A stretch of DNA of 64,000 nt, taken from NCBI GenBank assembly GCA_015039465.1, contig MU130133.1:52932-116931 (forward strand), given 5' to 3'. The notes below the pieces were generated by a model, which was not told the origin of the DNA, did no database searches, and saw nothing but the letters and a program-made list of their open reading frames with translations. Numbering within the stretch: the stretch's first letter is position 1; each line of letters opens with the position of its first letter. Both the position numbers and the translations under genes were made by a program. This document shows positions 33,671 to 46,519 of this stretch, piece after piece. This stretch comes from Phlegmacium glaucopus (lineage: Eukaryota; Basidiomycota; Agaricomycetes; Agaricales; Cortinariaceae).

Positions 33671-34190
33671 AACCAGAGAAACGCCATTCCTCAGGTTCAT
33701 GCTGCACAGAAGTTTTTGAAAACTGCAAATACGTATATCGACGATAATACTGACCCGAGAAACCTACAAGGTTGAGTACCTTGTTGAGCATCGACAAACA
33801 ACCCACCACAGGTGAACCGAAAAAACACTCCTTTGGTCTTGGAAGCATCATATCATCCTCGCAGGGATCTCTTTGGCCTCGCGTAATAACGCCGAAATTC
33901 CATCAGGAAAGAACAATGAAACAATGACCCACAAACGGAACACTTTCAACACCGTGGTCCTCATTGTGCCACCCGTAGCGCGGGAAATGTCATAAAACAG
34001 TCCTAGACCAAGTATAGATTTCCCCACGAATTCTACTCTACGACTCATTACGGCCAGTGGCACCAAACCCGTTCTTTTGCGACTTTCACTTTCATTTTCT
34101 CCTTCTGGTTGTTCTCTGACTTCAGTCACTCTTTCACACACACACACACTCTCTTTACTCTTTTTTTTTTCCTCCCCCCACTGATTCATC

Positions 34191-36066
34191 ATGAAACTGG
34201 AGGAACTTGATTCGGAGAATCAATTCAGCCGATATACTAGTTTTACGACTACAACCCAAACCCCCAGCTATCGGATCCCAAACTCCCGCCTTCCTGAACA
34301 AGGGCTTTCTCAATCTATACGGCGTCAACACACTGCCGAGTCAGTCTGCTGCGTCCAGTCTGGGAACGGGAGGGATACAGATTATGAATATAATGAACGC
34401 AGTTTGCCATTTCGCCAACGCACTAATTCTACGACTTCCGTCGAAACCATTCGAACACGGCCCACCACTGACAAACTCCGGAACGCTGCTACGGATGCGG
34501 TAGTAATTCAAGTTGCTCAGAACCCTGCCCCCCGCAACAGCAGTGCCACTCCTACCTCCTCTTCGATCAATCACGAGTTTAAACAAAAACCCTTCTTTCA
34601 ACCCACACAGTCTTCAGCTCTCTCACTCACTACTGCTAATACGAAAGGTCCTCAAAAAAAGAAAATCAGCAAAGGTGGCAGTGGCCCGGTGCCGAAACCA
34701 CTACCGACGATTTTCAATGTAGGGCAATCGAGTCTTTTATCTGAATCAGTAACTCTACTATCAACTGCTTCAACTACTGCTACTACTCGCTCTGCTTTCT
34801 CTTTTTATGAAATCTCCCTTTGGGACATGGAGACCTTACCATCGATCCTTAGTCTGCCTGATAATTCTACACCCAAAAATAACCCCGCCATGACCGCATC
34901 CTCGAATTCCTATTCCGCTTCTTCCGGCGCGCCTTTCTCTATTCCTTACGACGACGATGCTGTACTCGGGGACGAATTCCCATTCCCTTTAAACAGGCAC
35001 TCCAACGTCATCATTGAGAATATGGGTGTCAAGAAGGCAAAAAACATAAACAAGGGAAGGGAGAGTCTTCTGAACAAACATATTACGACCGTGGGGCCAG
35101 ACTTGCATCCACATTCTGGCCCTACATCCTCCCTTGCTCTACGTTCTCTCCGTCAGAATACGGCACCCCTCATTCCGTTTGCACGCCAAACTACCTCTTT
35201 AACGTCATCAAGGTCGGACACCCCCACAGGTCCTTCCTCATCTAGGAAAGACGCTTGGGGTTGTGTGCATCTCGGGGCCGCCGACTGTGAGCTCTCCATC
35301 GCGTTTCCCAAGACATCACATTACGAAGCATGGGATTTGGGTGACGAGTACGTATCTCCGAGTCATTTAACACTCTTAAAATGTTTCTAATTGCAATCAT
35401 ACTTTTTTTCTTCATGTTCGTAGTGCTTTCTTTTCATGCCCTATATTCCTCTGCCTCATGGCTAAAGACCCACGCATATGGACTGGAACACCGATTTCTC
35501 TACCCGATGTAAGCCTGATTGATATTAGATGCGACGATCTCCCCGTCCCAAGCTCTATGACCGTATATGACCCCACCATTGAATACGCAGTTCAATGCAT
35601 ATTTCCCCAAAAAAAGGCTTGGGACAGAGCTTCCTTCTCGTCGTTTGATAGGCAAAAGACCCCTAGTCCTTTTGTTGTTGACTCTAAGGAAATCACGATC
35701 GATGGTAGATGGGAGAGGATTTATACCAAACCAAAAGTAGAAGGTCGTGGTCAGACGCAAATTCTCCACCCTGGAGATGCCACTAAGAACAACAACAATC
35801 GGAATGGAGGCGCGCCTGATGAGACGACTGGGCGAGGATGGTATTTAAAAATTTGGATCCCCATTCCCGCTCGGTTATTTTTGAAACGGGAAACTAGAAT
35901 TTTCGAGATAAGAGCTAGTGTTTGGATGATGGGTGATGAGGAACGCATGTTGAGTGCGATGGATTTGGAAGGAGGAGAGGAAGATTTCCCTCTTGAAGCT
36001 GAAGCAGAGATGACGGTGTCGCATTTGAGGAGTGAGAGGGAGATGATGATGATGAACATGTTCTAG
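34191..36066 (+). CDS. Family E intact copy E3, unknown Ser/Thr-rich protein (599 aa)
   Basis: Two exons, 34191-35347 and 35424-36066, join across a 76 bp intron (GTACGT donor, TTCGTAG acceptor) to 599 residues. Residues 1-350 are low-complexity, rich in Ser, Thr, Pro and Asn, probably disordered. The conserved-looking part starts near KDAWGCVHLGAADCELSIAF, runs across the intron (FFSCPIFLCLMAKDPRIWTG) and includes GRGWYLKIWIPIPARLFLKR. It ends in an acidic and Met-rich tail (EREMMMMNMF). It is Trp- and beta-rich, with no signal peptide or membrane segment. I do not recognise the domain. The start ATG lies in a region that differs from E1 and E2, which have TCTACTAG before GAGGAACTT, so an upstream exon is possible. 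The leader is CT-rich. Confidence 0.75.
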
Positions 36067-36673
36067 ACCCGAAGTTTTTTCACTGCTTGGATTTTTTTCT
36101 TTCATCGACTTTTTCTTTCATCGGCTTTTTCCTTCATCAATCATATATTTTTTTGTAGCATTTTTATTTGAAATTTCAATATTTTTATCTTTATATCATA
36201 CACATCTATCTTGTAGCCTTTACCATCCCAGACAATCTTCTTCTATACCTTACACTCTATTTTGCATTCGGGGGCCGTATACTAGTATAGTCATTATAAC
36301 TCATACCGATATTTCTGATTCATTGTGACTATCATCGATATAATAGATTTGCTGTGCAGGGAACGTTGTGCGACATAGATCTTTGATTTTTTTACCCATG
36401 GAAACTGTTAGAAAAAATTGTATAGCCAAAGCGTGGATGGTAAAGGATACAACAAAACTATCAAAGTCGAGTTTCAAAGTGCAGTATACATAATGGAGAC
36501 GAAAAAGATTTGAACCCGACCCCATCCCGTACACGGGTAATAATATATAGACGCGGGTTTCTCCAGCTCCGTTGTCACGGGGGGTAGTAATGTCCGGTGA
36601 CTCTCCAGATAGGAAGTAGTTCATATGTTGTTGTCGCGTTCGAATACACAGTGCGGAACTGTAGCCTCCGAAA
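36067..36673. other. Convergent 3' spacer
   Basis: AT-rich, with repeated TTTTCTTTCATCG-type words just after the E3 stop (36,085-36,140). No gene is supported between the convergent E3 and coiled-coil genes. Confidence 0.5.
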
Positions 36674-37688
36674 TCACGTATCATTGATGATCTCTGAGCG
36701 CAAAGCCTCAAATCTCCGTCCTTCATCTTCCGCTCTCTCCACCGTCTTGACTAGTTTCTCTTCTCTCACTTGAAGACGTTGCTCCATGCCTAATATTAGC
36801 ATGCGTACTTGTTCGATTTGTGCTAGATTCAACGATTGCTGTTGAGGGTGTTCAGGACTTCGGTTCGCAACCCTGCTGTCTGGTCTTGGAGAGGGTGAGG
36901 GAGAGTAAGTGTGCCGTGCCATGTTGAGCGTTAGAGGAGAACTGATGGTGTTGGAACGTTGATGCATCATGCTAGGACGGGATGAGGGTAGCGGTGCTAT
37001 TTCGAGGTTAGCCTACAGGGTTTTTATTAGTATATATGGATCGGAAGGTTACTACTACTGGGAGAGAGAAGGGCGGACCTGCCAGTTTTCTCCAGCAATG
37101 CGGGCGAGTTCACGTTCAAGCATTTTCTCGCGGTTTTTAGCTCTATTGGAAGCATGATTCAGGTAATGCAATCCTATACCCCAAAGCGAGGGAACGTGAT
37201 GCATACCGTTCCAAGTCACTCATACATTTCTCGTTTTCCCTTAGTGTACCCTGAAGCAAAAGTTCAAGATTCTTGTGCTCCTTCTGAATCTCCTGGATCC
37301 TTTCTATTGGCGGTCGTTGGGCAAGTTGGTCTTGAAGAGCTTGAACTGTGAGTTGTAGCTATATATTTATATAACCAAAACGATTGTGAGTTAGATATCA
37401 AAACATCAAAGTTTGCGTACATAAACGCACTCTATCGCATTCTCGTTCCTTGTCTATCAACTGTTTCCGTAATACGTCCTCGACTGATTCTTCACCTTCC
37501 CGGAGGATCCCAAGATCGTCCACTGCTAGAGCAAGAGATGGCCTTGGGTAGTGTCTTACGCTTTGTGCTCGTCGCATCATATGTTCATGTGCCACCCGAT
37601 GGAATAACGATTTGGATTGGGAAGGGACCACGGTAGTTAATATGAGGAAGCCCAAGATGAACGTGTTCAATGACAATGATGTATGCAA
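36674..37688 (-). CDS. Coiled-coil protein (about 270 aa)
   Basis: Four exons, 37688-37431, 37358-37207, 37142-37079 and 37012-36674, chain in frame with introns of 64-72 bp (first donor GTGCGT). Heptad-like helical segments are seen: EESVEDVLRKQLIDKERECD, LQDQLAQRPPIERIQEIQKE, ENEKCMSDLERAKNREKMLE and a C-terminal helix (MEQRLQVREEKLVKTVERAE). A Pro/Ser-rich linker (TYSPSPSPRPDSR) separates the two halves. The first 35 residues are hydrophobic. The true start may instead be the MM pair in HEHMMRRAQSVRH, which would remove that stretch. Looks like a conserved basidiomycete structural or scaffold protein, but no specific function can be given. Confidence 0.75.
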
Positions 37689-38659
37689 GGCGCACGACGC
37701 GATGAGGTCACGTGCCTTGAGATCGACGCGTCTGCAAGATGAATTATGACGCTATATCTAGTGGGGATGGCCACCTCCTGTTATGGCTGCGGGAGCGTCA
37801 CGTCACGTCACACAGCCAAAAGTGTGACAAACTGTGAAACACATGAATCTTTTGTTGCTCACTCAGTTTTGCATGCTTTACCTTGATTCTTTTTAGTGTA
37901 AAAAAGTGTTAAAATATATTAGTTGGTCTTTAAAGCTTGGTTTACACGAAGCTAATCACCGCGAGGGTTAAATCGCCTAGTTTTTTCGGCCACGCCTTCT
38001 TTCACAGGCACTTAGGCTCCGGCCTCCTTTAGTCTTACTCAGCGGTCTCAGTGTTTCGTAGTTATCCAATCATTGTCTCACCTTTGTCTTACTTCCTGTC
38101 TTACAAAGCTTGCCCATTGTGCGAGAGTTCTCCTTAGCCTCTCTCTCTCGTGCTTTGGGTAAGACTTTTACTCTTGCTTTGCTACTGTAGCTCTCATTCT
38201 CTTCGTGCTTGTAGCTGTCTGGTTTTTCTGCTTACCCTCCCTTTCCCACCTGTGGTAGCTTTCCTCGCGCTCTGTGCCTTTTTTCCCTTCGGGTTTTTGC
38301 ACTGTGCAGAGGTTTTAACGCACCCACTTCGTTCTTTTCTTTTCTTAATCTCTCTTCTCGTTTTTCTCTATGTACCTATACTGTATTAGACCTGCATCGT
38401 ACTTAAGCCGTCACGCGCAATCTTTATTTCGGGAGCACCGCTGGGCTCAGGGTGTTCCCATTTTCCGGCTACCTAGGCTCCCTCGTACGCCCCGAGCAGG
38501 TGATTAGAAGCTTTTAAAATCATAATTTATTGTCCAAATAACTAAGTTAAAGTGACATAAACTACCTAATCATCATTCCCATGACTCCCATATCCTCATT
38601 TCCTTCTTCTGAGAAGTCAAATGCCTCCCCAGACTCAGAACAGTATCTTCTGAATTTCC
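37689..38659. other. Unassigned region with a GC-richer, T-rich segment
   Basis: From about 37,930 to 38,525 there is a distinct segment bounded by TTAAAGCTTGG..CTAATCACC on the left and GGTGATTAGAAGCTTTTAA on the right, which are partial inverted complements. It may be a small non-coding element. A 79-codon hydrophobic frame at 38,150 is probably spurious. Confidence 0.35.
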
Positions 38660-39905
38660 CTAGATACTAGATAGGGGGGTGACCAATACCCGAGTTATGT
38701 GACACCATGTCACACAGGCATCACATAGGTGTCACACATGAAATATTGAGACATGGCTCTCATTCCTCACACAACATTTAATAGGATGTTTTTAAGTTGA
38801 AAATGGTACATAAAGAGTAGTTTGAATCAGAAACTGCAAGTTGAATACAACCAATATATCTCTTTGTGGCCATAATGATGATTCCCCTGCTAAATCTGAG
38901 TGCTGAGATGTCTACCCTTTATAACTCTCCAGCACCTCAAATATGAGACTTGTTTTGCTGGAATAAATTATTCTAAATGTTATTATGAACATTTCTATCA
39001 GGTTAGAAATTTTATATTTGTCCATTGAGGTCATTATTTCAAGGTATATGCATCATTATCTTATGCTTACAGTGTGAAATTAAAAATTCTGAGCTGATAG
39101 GCATGTTAAGAATCAAAAAATACATATATTATGTCACCAAAACTAGTTGCAAAAGTGCATTGGTGAAATGTTATAAGAGCCACTACTTTTTCTCCATTTA
39201 GGTGGGCACAGAAGTATTTACCCAAAAAAGAACATGGATAATGGATGTGGAGATGGAGTTTTGGCTCAGATATATGGTGGTTTCAGAGGAAAGGAGATTA
39301 AGCCATGAAGCAAAGGTGCTATGTGTTGCATACATGTACCCATGTTCATTTTTGGGGTGGCTGTGCCCACCAGAAAAAGTAGTGGCTCTTATAACATTTC
39401 ACCAATGCACTTTTGCAACTAGTTTTGGTGACATAATATATGTATTTTTTGATTCTTAACATGCCTATCAGCTCAGAATTTTTAATTTCACACTGTAAGC
39501 ATAAGATAATGATGCATATACCTTGAAATAATGACCTCAATGGACAAATATAAAATTTCTAACCTGATAGAAATGTTCATAATAACATTTAGAATAATTT
39601 ATTCCAGCAAAACAAGTCTCATATTTGAGGTGCTGGAGAGGTATAAAGGGTAGACATCTCAGCACTCAGATTTAGCAGGGGAATCATCATTATGGCCACA
39701 AAGAGATATATTGGTTGTATTCAACTTGCAGTTTCTGATTCAAACTACTCTTTATGTACCATTTTCAACTTAAAAACATCCTATTAAATGTTGTGTGAGG
39801 AATGAGAGCCATGTCTCAATATTTCATGTGTGACACCTACGTGACGCCTGTGTGACATGATGTCACATAACTCGGGCACTGGTCACCCCCATATCTAGTA
39901 TCTAC
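38660..39905. mobile_element. Foldback element with inverted arms of about 550 bp
   Basis: The left arm (about 38,660-39,210) and right arm (about 39,361-39,905) are near-perfect inverted complements, from AGATACTAGATA..GGGGGTGACC at the outer ends to GAGCCACTAC..GGGCACAG at the inner ends. The spacer is about 150 bp. Outer parts carry several GTGTGACA(C/T) words. No coding potential. No direct target duplication was found; the immediate flanks are themselves inverted complements. Confidence 0.85.
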
Positions 39906-40278
39906 GAAAATTCAAAAAAAACTGTTCTGACCCTGGGAGGCATTTTGATTCAGGAGAGACTTGGTAAGAGAAAATCGTCGTTGAAATTGGAATATAATTA
40001 CAAATCAGATCATTTGAAATTGAATCGTCTATGAGTGAATCGCGAATCAAAAGGTTGAGACGATCCAAAAAGGGACGATTCAACTAGTAGTTGGTATAGT
40101 GAGTATAGCGGAAGGAAAAAGACTTGAAGTCCGTAGATTATTCTAGAAGTGATGTTGAACACGACGATGCCACATTATCTACCTCCTTGCCAAAACTTGA
40201 ATCAACGTCAAAGTGAAGGAGAGATAGCTGTTGGAATATTTGATCTATCATGTCATAGTACTACCTTTGCTTTCATTT

Positions 40279-41000
40279 TAGTGATGCCAAAGTTCAGTTC
40301 AGTTTGGTTCTTCAACCATTTTTGAAGAACCGAGAACCGAACTGAAGGGTCCCAAACTGAACTGAACTGGAACCGAAACCAGAACCAATAGAACCGGTTA
40401 TGTCGGTTCTGTCTGGTTCTAGGACTGGTTTGAACTGTTGAACTGATAAAAAAAAACTTTTAAATTATATTCTTTCAATACAGTGGTGACAATACTTTAT
40501 TTTATCATACTTGTTAGGGCAACTGCGATGCTGACTTAGTCAATGCAAGCTAGCAGGGGATCCAAAGTTAATAATATTTCAGAAAAGATATCTACAAGTG
40601 ACTTACCTAGCAGGGGATCCAAAGAGGAAAGGATGGGGATCCCTGCTAGGCTGGGGGTGTTTAAGTACTAATATGGACATAACAGAGATATAAAATAAAT
40701 AAAGGAATGATACGATAATAATTAATTAATTAAATAAGAAGTGGTGTGATATGAAAAATAGAAATAAAAGACAGAATGAATTGGAGGATCGGAGTTGGAG
40801 CGGAACTACGGGGTCTCGGGGTAAACCGGTGACAAAAGCGGAGTTGGATGGAAGGTCGGAGGTTGTTGGAAAGGTGGGGTGTATGATTCTAAGGTTGAGG
40901 TTTGGGTTAAAGTCAGGTGTCCCCTAACAATACTAAGCTATTGCTAGTCTACCAGCATTAATAAAATACAAAAATAACCCCCTTATGAGAGCAGGATGCT
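40279..41000. mobile_element. Diverged hAT-type MITE of the GGTTCTG family, right end unclear
   Basis: Starts TAGTGATGCCAAAGTTCAG. It shares with 25,876-27,098 the GGTTCTG-rich subterminal part, the internal palindrome (TAGCAGGGGATCC... GGATCCCTGCTA, 40,550-40,660) and the CCTAACAATA region near 40,925. The right terminus could not be found. Confidence 0.65.
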
Positions 41001-42299
41001 GTCATTGGTAGTTGTCACAAATACACTATGTTGGAATCATTCACAACAAAAAACTACGCGGTATAAACCGTTGTGAGTATTGTATATAAACACTAACCAG
41101 AGATCAGTGGACCAGTCTTTAGGTCAAGAGACTCCCTGTTGTTTGTTTAGGGAAGGTGTAACCTTGACTTATAACACACTTGAAAGGTGGTTGAGGCACA
41201 AGAGTAAGGAAGAGGATGAGGATGAAAAAGAAAGAGTCTTTGGTGAGACTATAGTGGTTGACAGTAGAGGACAGTGACAGTAAGGGACTGAAAAAGCGAA
41301 CTTAGAGGGAGGAATTCACTGGAATTCCACTGAGAGGATGACTGTTGGGGAGTAAGAATGAATTGAGATAAATTACCTATCCTGGTACAAAAGAGCAGTA
41401 TTTATACCCTAAGGATGAGGCTATGTAGAACAATAAAAAAAAAGAAGTACGTGCTGTCAAAGGAAGAAAGATAAAGAGAGGACAGCTGCGAGAAGAAAAG
41501 AACAATGGAAAAGAAGAAGGAACAATTAAAAAAATCTGTAAAGTGTCAAAGTGCGAGAGAAAAGAAAAGAAGGCAGTGTACATAGTCCAATAGCAAAAAT
41601 ATATCAACTCCATAGGCATGTGGTCATGTCAAAAATGTGAAAGGTCCTGAGTCAACACTTAGCCTTGTTCCCAAGAAAACACTACTTGCCCATGATCCCA
41701 TGTCGCACAGCCTTGATAACACTTGACACACTGTGAGAATAATCCTCTGCTGCTGATTCATCTGCAATTCCTGCTTAGTCGTGATCCTCCTGGACTTCCT
41801 AAGTTGTCATAAAGAGGGTGGGAAGGCTTCATGTACTGTGTGAATGATGGTTTTGGTAGTGAATGATAAGATAAGAGGTAGATAATCGAGGATAGGGGAC
41901 TGAGTGAGATCCAAGAGCGAGGGATAGCAAGATAGATGGCTGAGGGGAAGACTTGTGGGTCCATAGCCACAACAACAATGACAAAGCCTTTTACATAATG
42001 GGAGATGTAGTTGATGCATCCATAAAGGGGCTGTTCTTGAAATGATGGACCAAAGATATGATCAAACGTGAGCCGATGACCGATGCAAATAGTAAATTGA
42101 TCGCTTTGTTGGATCACTAACCAAGGAACAAATGGATGGTAGATGCTTAGGAGCATGTCGATAGTGAAAATGATGGAGAGCATAGTGTGAGACATTGAGA
42201 GTATGATGAGCGATGAGGGTGATAACGTTGAACGAATGAGTTGTCGACCAGGAACACGATTCAGGGCCACTTCCAAAATAGGTAAGTGAATTCAAAGTC
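41001..42299. other. Decayed repeat region
   Basis: No supported gene. On the minus strand there is a TATAAATA-like box (41,395-41,405) and LTR-like edges (TGTAACC near 41,157, TTGACA near 41,733), so a decayed solo LTR is possible. A 172-codon frame (42276-41758, -) has no recognisable motif. Confidence 0.35.
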
Positions 42300-42371
42300 C
42301 GCTTATTTTCATGATGGCGACTTTTAAGCTTTCTTCTCATGCTACCAATCAGTATTGGTGCGCGATAGCAG

Positions 42372-43324
42372 GTGGATAATGTGTTCTGTTCAGCAGAACT
42401 AAGCAGGGCATTCATATCATGCAATACCAAACCACACCTACAACCACATAAGACAGACCACATGCCAATACTATGTCAGCTGGAGATAGAACCAAAACGA
42501 ACAATGCACATAGACAAATTCAACTACAAAATGATGAACTGGGAAGAATTTTGAACATCGCTAGAGGAAGAATTAGCACACATCAAAGATCCAGTGGAAT
42601 TCACATCAACAGAACAATTTCAAACCAAACTATTGCAACTAGACAACACAATTAAAGCAGTAGTGCAGAAACACGTCCCAATAACAAAGTTCAGTCCATA
42701 CTCAAAGAGATGGTGGACCAAAGAGTTAGCTGGGCTAAAGAAAGAAAAAGAAAAATGGGCGAGGAAATCATATGAATGAAGAGCATTAAACGAGGACCCA
42801 ACACATGAATCATATAGGCAGGCACATAACAAATATTCACAGGCATTACGCACCACCAAATCAGAGCACTGGATAGAGTGGTTAGAGTCACTAGACAAGG
42901 AAGGAGTATGGACAGCAAACAGAATGACATCAGGCCCAGCCACAGACAGAGGAAATTTCAGGGTACCAATGCTACAAGTAAGGGACCCCATAACCAAGGA
43001 GCTGTTGTGAGGCCTATACCAACAAAGACAAAGGAAAGATGCTGTATAAGCTATTCTTCCCCAAACATACAGCGCCAGCAGCAACAGTTCCCACAATACT
43101 GTACCCACCGGAGAAATGGGTGTATGAACCAACGATGGATGAACAAATAAACCGAGCAATAAAGAAAATGAAGCCATGGAAAGTGACTAGATCAGGAACT
43201 GTTCCAAATTCAGTATTCATCCACACACGAGAAATGATAGTGCCACACCTTGGCCCACTCTTTAGAGCCACGGACACACTCAAATTCTATCCCAATGACT
43301 GGCAAATAACAGAAACACCAGTAT
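42372..43324 (+). pseudogene. LINE endonuclease C-terminus and reverse transcriptase N-terminal part
   Basis: Frames piece together ELSRAFISCNTKPHLQPHKTDH, the His/Asp end of an APE-type endonuclease. A linker follows (SKRWWTKELAGLKKEKEKWA), then PPEKWVYEPTMDEQINRAI and KKMKPWKVTRSGTVPNSVF, the fingers region of a LINE reverse transcriptase. It is broken by stops and shifts and then by the LTR insertion at 43,325. Confidence 0.82.
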
Positions 43325-43565
43325 TGTAAGATAGCTAACTTCTGTAGGACTGGAATATAGTATTTCGGGGCTGTATGATATTGGGGGAATGAATAATTGT
43401 ATTCTATGTAGGTTTCTACTGTATTTATACCAACTAGAACAATGACATGAGCCACAGCAAGCAAGGCCACTCGCAGAATGATTGCTAAAACAGGAAGTCC
43501 TTTGTGACAAAGGTCACACAATGTGATGTTTGTGATCCGCGCCTAACCGTTTGTCCTTCCTTACA
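43325..43565 (-). repeat. LTR of the Gypsy-like element (3' LTR in element orientation)
   Basis: 241 bp, TG...CA ended, near identical to 46520-46760. Confidence 0.9.
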
Positions 43566-44221
43566 CCTCCCCCTCACTTTAAATACCAACCTTCCTTGGT
43601 TGCCCGGTAAGTGTTGTCAATCATTGTGGTGTATTGTTGCTAATTTTTTCGTCATCAATGATTTCAGTGACATCAATCCGATTCTGAGATATGGAGTAAT
43701 CCAGTGGGCGCTTGCTTTTCCCTATCACCTTCGTCATCTCCACCCATCTCACCTTCTTTGTCATCTCTTGTTCCTCTGTTGTCTCTCCTGCTCCACAATT
43801 CCTGCCTCTGAACTCGTTGATCTCGATGCCTCGATCGCCTGTTTTTCAACCTAACACCCTTCCACCATGGGATCTCCAATAAAACTTGAAACAACAGCCT
43901 TGGGATGACGACTGCATGCACACAAATCCAATCCACTTCAAACTTCCTATCCTTAGTATCCTCCCACCTCGTCCGTTCCCACGTTCACCATTTCCATGAT
44001 CATATCCCTACTTCCATCGAGTTCTATCCTTTGCTCTTGAGGTAAGTTTTCTCTGTTATCTGTGATTTCGAACCATTCATCTAATAATGTCATTTTGTGC
44101 TCCCCTTCAATCTCTAGGTTTTCTTTTCCTTGTAAAGGAATTGTATTTGTTGACGGCTCGCCAATCTCGGTTATCGGGGGTGTATTGGCCATAGGACTCT
44201 TGCAGGTATGCATCCCTTTTG

Positions 44222-45697
44222 TTATTTGATCGCTCGCTTCCTCATTAACTGCTTGTAGGTTTTGATCTTTGTTACTAGTTTCATCACGTAGCAGGGGTTG
44301 CTGCTGGGTTTCCAGGTTGACAGTTTTGCATGCAAGTTGGTCCATTTGGGTGAATTCTGGTTGGTGAGCATGGTATTCTTGGATGATAACGTGAGTTCAT
44401 CTGTTGCCTGCATATTTTCATGTCCTAACTCATCGTCTATAGCTGTCTGAGACCGTTCATTATGCATATCACCAGCATGCATGTACTTCTCAATGTCCTC
44501 ATCATCTTCAGACCACATCATAGGGTTTTTGCTGAGTGCTTGGTCAACAATGGGGCAATCTTGCATCGGAATGGTACATTCATTTGATGTTTGTTTGTCT
44601 TCTTGAACTGATTTGTCTTTAACAGTTTCTTTGATTCCCAAAACGATTATGGCTGCCGCATTAGTATCAAAATACAACGGTTGGGGAGCTTTTGTGGAAG
44701 TTGATGTGATGGCGATGGGCTTGAAGACATCATCAGGTGTGTTCCTTCTCGCATCTGTGCATTCCCTCAAACTAACCTCCTCCCTCAGCTTCATTTGTAG
44801 CATCTCGACCTCCCTCGTCTTTTCCTCTCCCTTTGTCCTCTTCCAATCCAAGTCCTCCTCACTTGACTCTTCACTCAATTCATGCCTTCTCAACTTCCTC
44901 CTCCTTTCTTTTCTCACAATCTCTTTTTGCTCTCCTCCTTTTTCTTCAGCTCGTCCTTTCTCCCACTCCCCTTTCATTGTGTTGGTCATTGTAGGTTCTT
45001 CTGTTTTTGGCATATCTTCACATTCTAACTTGTTGTCTTCAGCCATTGTGGTATCTGAAACACCCATACATGCTGTATTGATATCGGAATACAAAGGTGG
45101 GGGAGCCTTGGCAGAAGTTGGTGCGACGATGGTAGGCATGGTGGAAAGGTCTTGGGCAAAAACAGTGAGTTCATCGATCATTCAAGTATCTTCATGCGCT
45201 AATTCATTGTTCCCAGCCATCCAGGTATTCAAAGCATTCGTGGTCGCTGCGTCGTTGTCAAAACTCAAAGACACTGGGTACTGTATCACCAGGATCTCGT
45301 GGGACATTTGGATGACAGGGATGGTGTTTGTGGTGGGTTCAAACATGTCATTGGGTTTGTCATCTCGTTTCTTGCCTTCCTCCTTGTGCTCTATCACTTT
45401 AACCTCTTCCCTCTCCTTTCTAGGTTCTTTCTCTTCTGACTCCAACCGCCACTCTGCTCTCAATTCAATGCTCATATCATCATCGCTTGACTCATCACTG
45501 GACTCACTACTGGACTCACTGCTGGATTCGTCGCTGGACTTGAATCTTCTTGTAGCCGGTGCCGGTGCCGAACTTTGGGGAGGTAACATTGTGATTTGCT
45601 GTATGTGGTTCCAGCTTGCTGGCAATGGGAGGAACGCTGCGACGGTTGGTGCTATGTGCTGGAGCTCAGCGAATGTGGGGGTGTACAAGGCATCCAT
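44222..45697 (-). CDS. Acidic low-complexity frames in the interior of the Gypsy-like element
   Basis: Two adjoining frames (45697-45182, 171 codons; 45181-44222, 319 codons), the first ending directly before the second starts. Both are rich in Glu, Lys, Ser and Asp, with repeated blocks such as SDESSSESSSESSDESSDD and a motif repeated two or three times (KAPPPLYSDINTA and KAPQPLYFDTNAA). No enzyme motif. They occupy the place of pol, so the element looks like a large derivative carrying only gag and a disordered protein. Possibly one protein with a stop or shift at 45,182. Function unknown. Confidence 0.45.
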
Positions 45698-45818
45698 GAT
45701 TCAGAGTGATGCTAACTGGCCAGCTAATGCTCCCACTTCGTCGATGGTACTCCTTCTTTCCTTCTCTTTTCTCTTGTTCCTCTTCTATTTTTGCAGTGAG
45801 TTTTTATTATCTTCTTTT

Positions 45819-46052
45819 TCAACATCCTGTAACTCTCATTGTATCCCTCCAGCCTTTTCCATTGTGCTTTGGTTTCTCGGTCTGCATACTTGACAATAAC
45901 TTTTGACTCTCCCTCGACGTCAACCCATGCTTCTCAGCCACTTCTTCAAAATGCTCAAGGAAGTCCTTGAGCTTGTCTGGATACTGTGAGTTGTAGTCAG
46001 GCGCGCGCTTAGATCCAGGCTCTGGCATAGCTCTGGTTCCTTTGGCCATCAT
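45819..46052 (-). pseudogene. Gag-like N-terminal fragment of the Gypsy-like element
   Basis: Encodes RAMPEPGSKRAPDYNSQYPD then KLKDFLEHFEEVAEKHGLTS, like the start of basidiomycete Gypsy gag proteins. It shifts frame after about 60 residues; the downstream frames (45697-45182, 45181-44222 and 44345-43953) continue as acidic, Ser/Glu/Lys-rich, probably disordered protein. Confidence 0.6.
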
Positions 46053-46519
46053 AAGTCTTTCCTTGTTTCTTTTATTTATTCTGGTTGTATTAATGCTCCT
46101 GTTACTGAATTTCTCTTCTGTAGGCTTTTGCGTTTGTCTTGTTGTCCTCTCTGGGATGCCTAAAGACCCTAGCTGCTTTCTTGGATAAGGTATGGTTCTA
46201 GTTTCTCATGCTCGGTCCTCTTGCTTGCTTTCAGTGCTCTTGTGTTTGCCAATCTCGCATTCAGTGATTTCACTCTCAATTTTCTTGCTCTTGGTGCTCT
46301 TGCTTCGGTACTCTCGTGCCTGGTATTCTCGCTTTCGGTGCTCTCATTTTCGGTGCTCTCATTTTGGATGCTCTCACTCTGAGTGTTCTTGCTGATGGGG
46401 TGGCATAGGGTGTATGAGGTGTATATGGTTGAGGTGACCCCAATGTCTTGGGATCCCTTGACTGGGTTCATGATGGCGGTGGGCTGATGTTACGAGTTCG
46501 ACAAGGGGTGGGCTCCAGA

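Noticed and set aside
41758..42276. 172-codon minus-strand frame as a gene next to the LINE.
   Set aside because: No motif, hydrophobic low-information text, and it lies in a region that looks like decayed repeat.
44613..45893. 426-codon plus-strand frame opposite the Gypsy-like element interior.
   Set aside because: It is the complement of the acidic minus-strand frames; its Ser/Leu/Phe-rich text reflects the complement of Glu/Lys codons.
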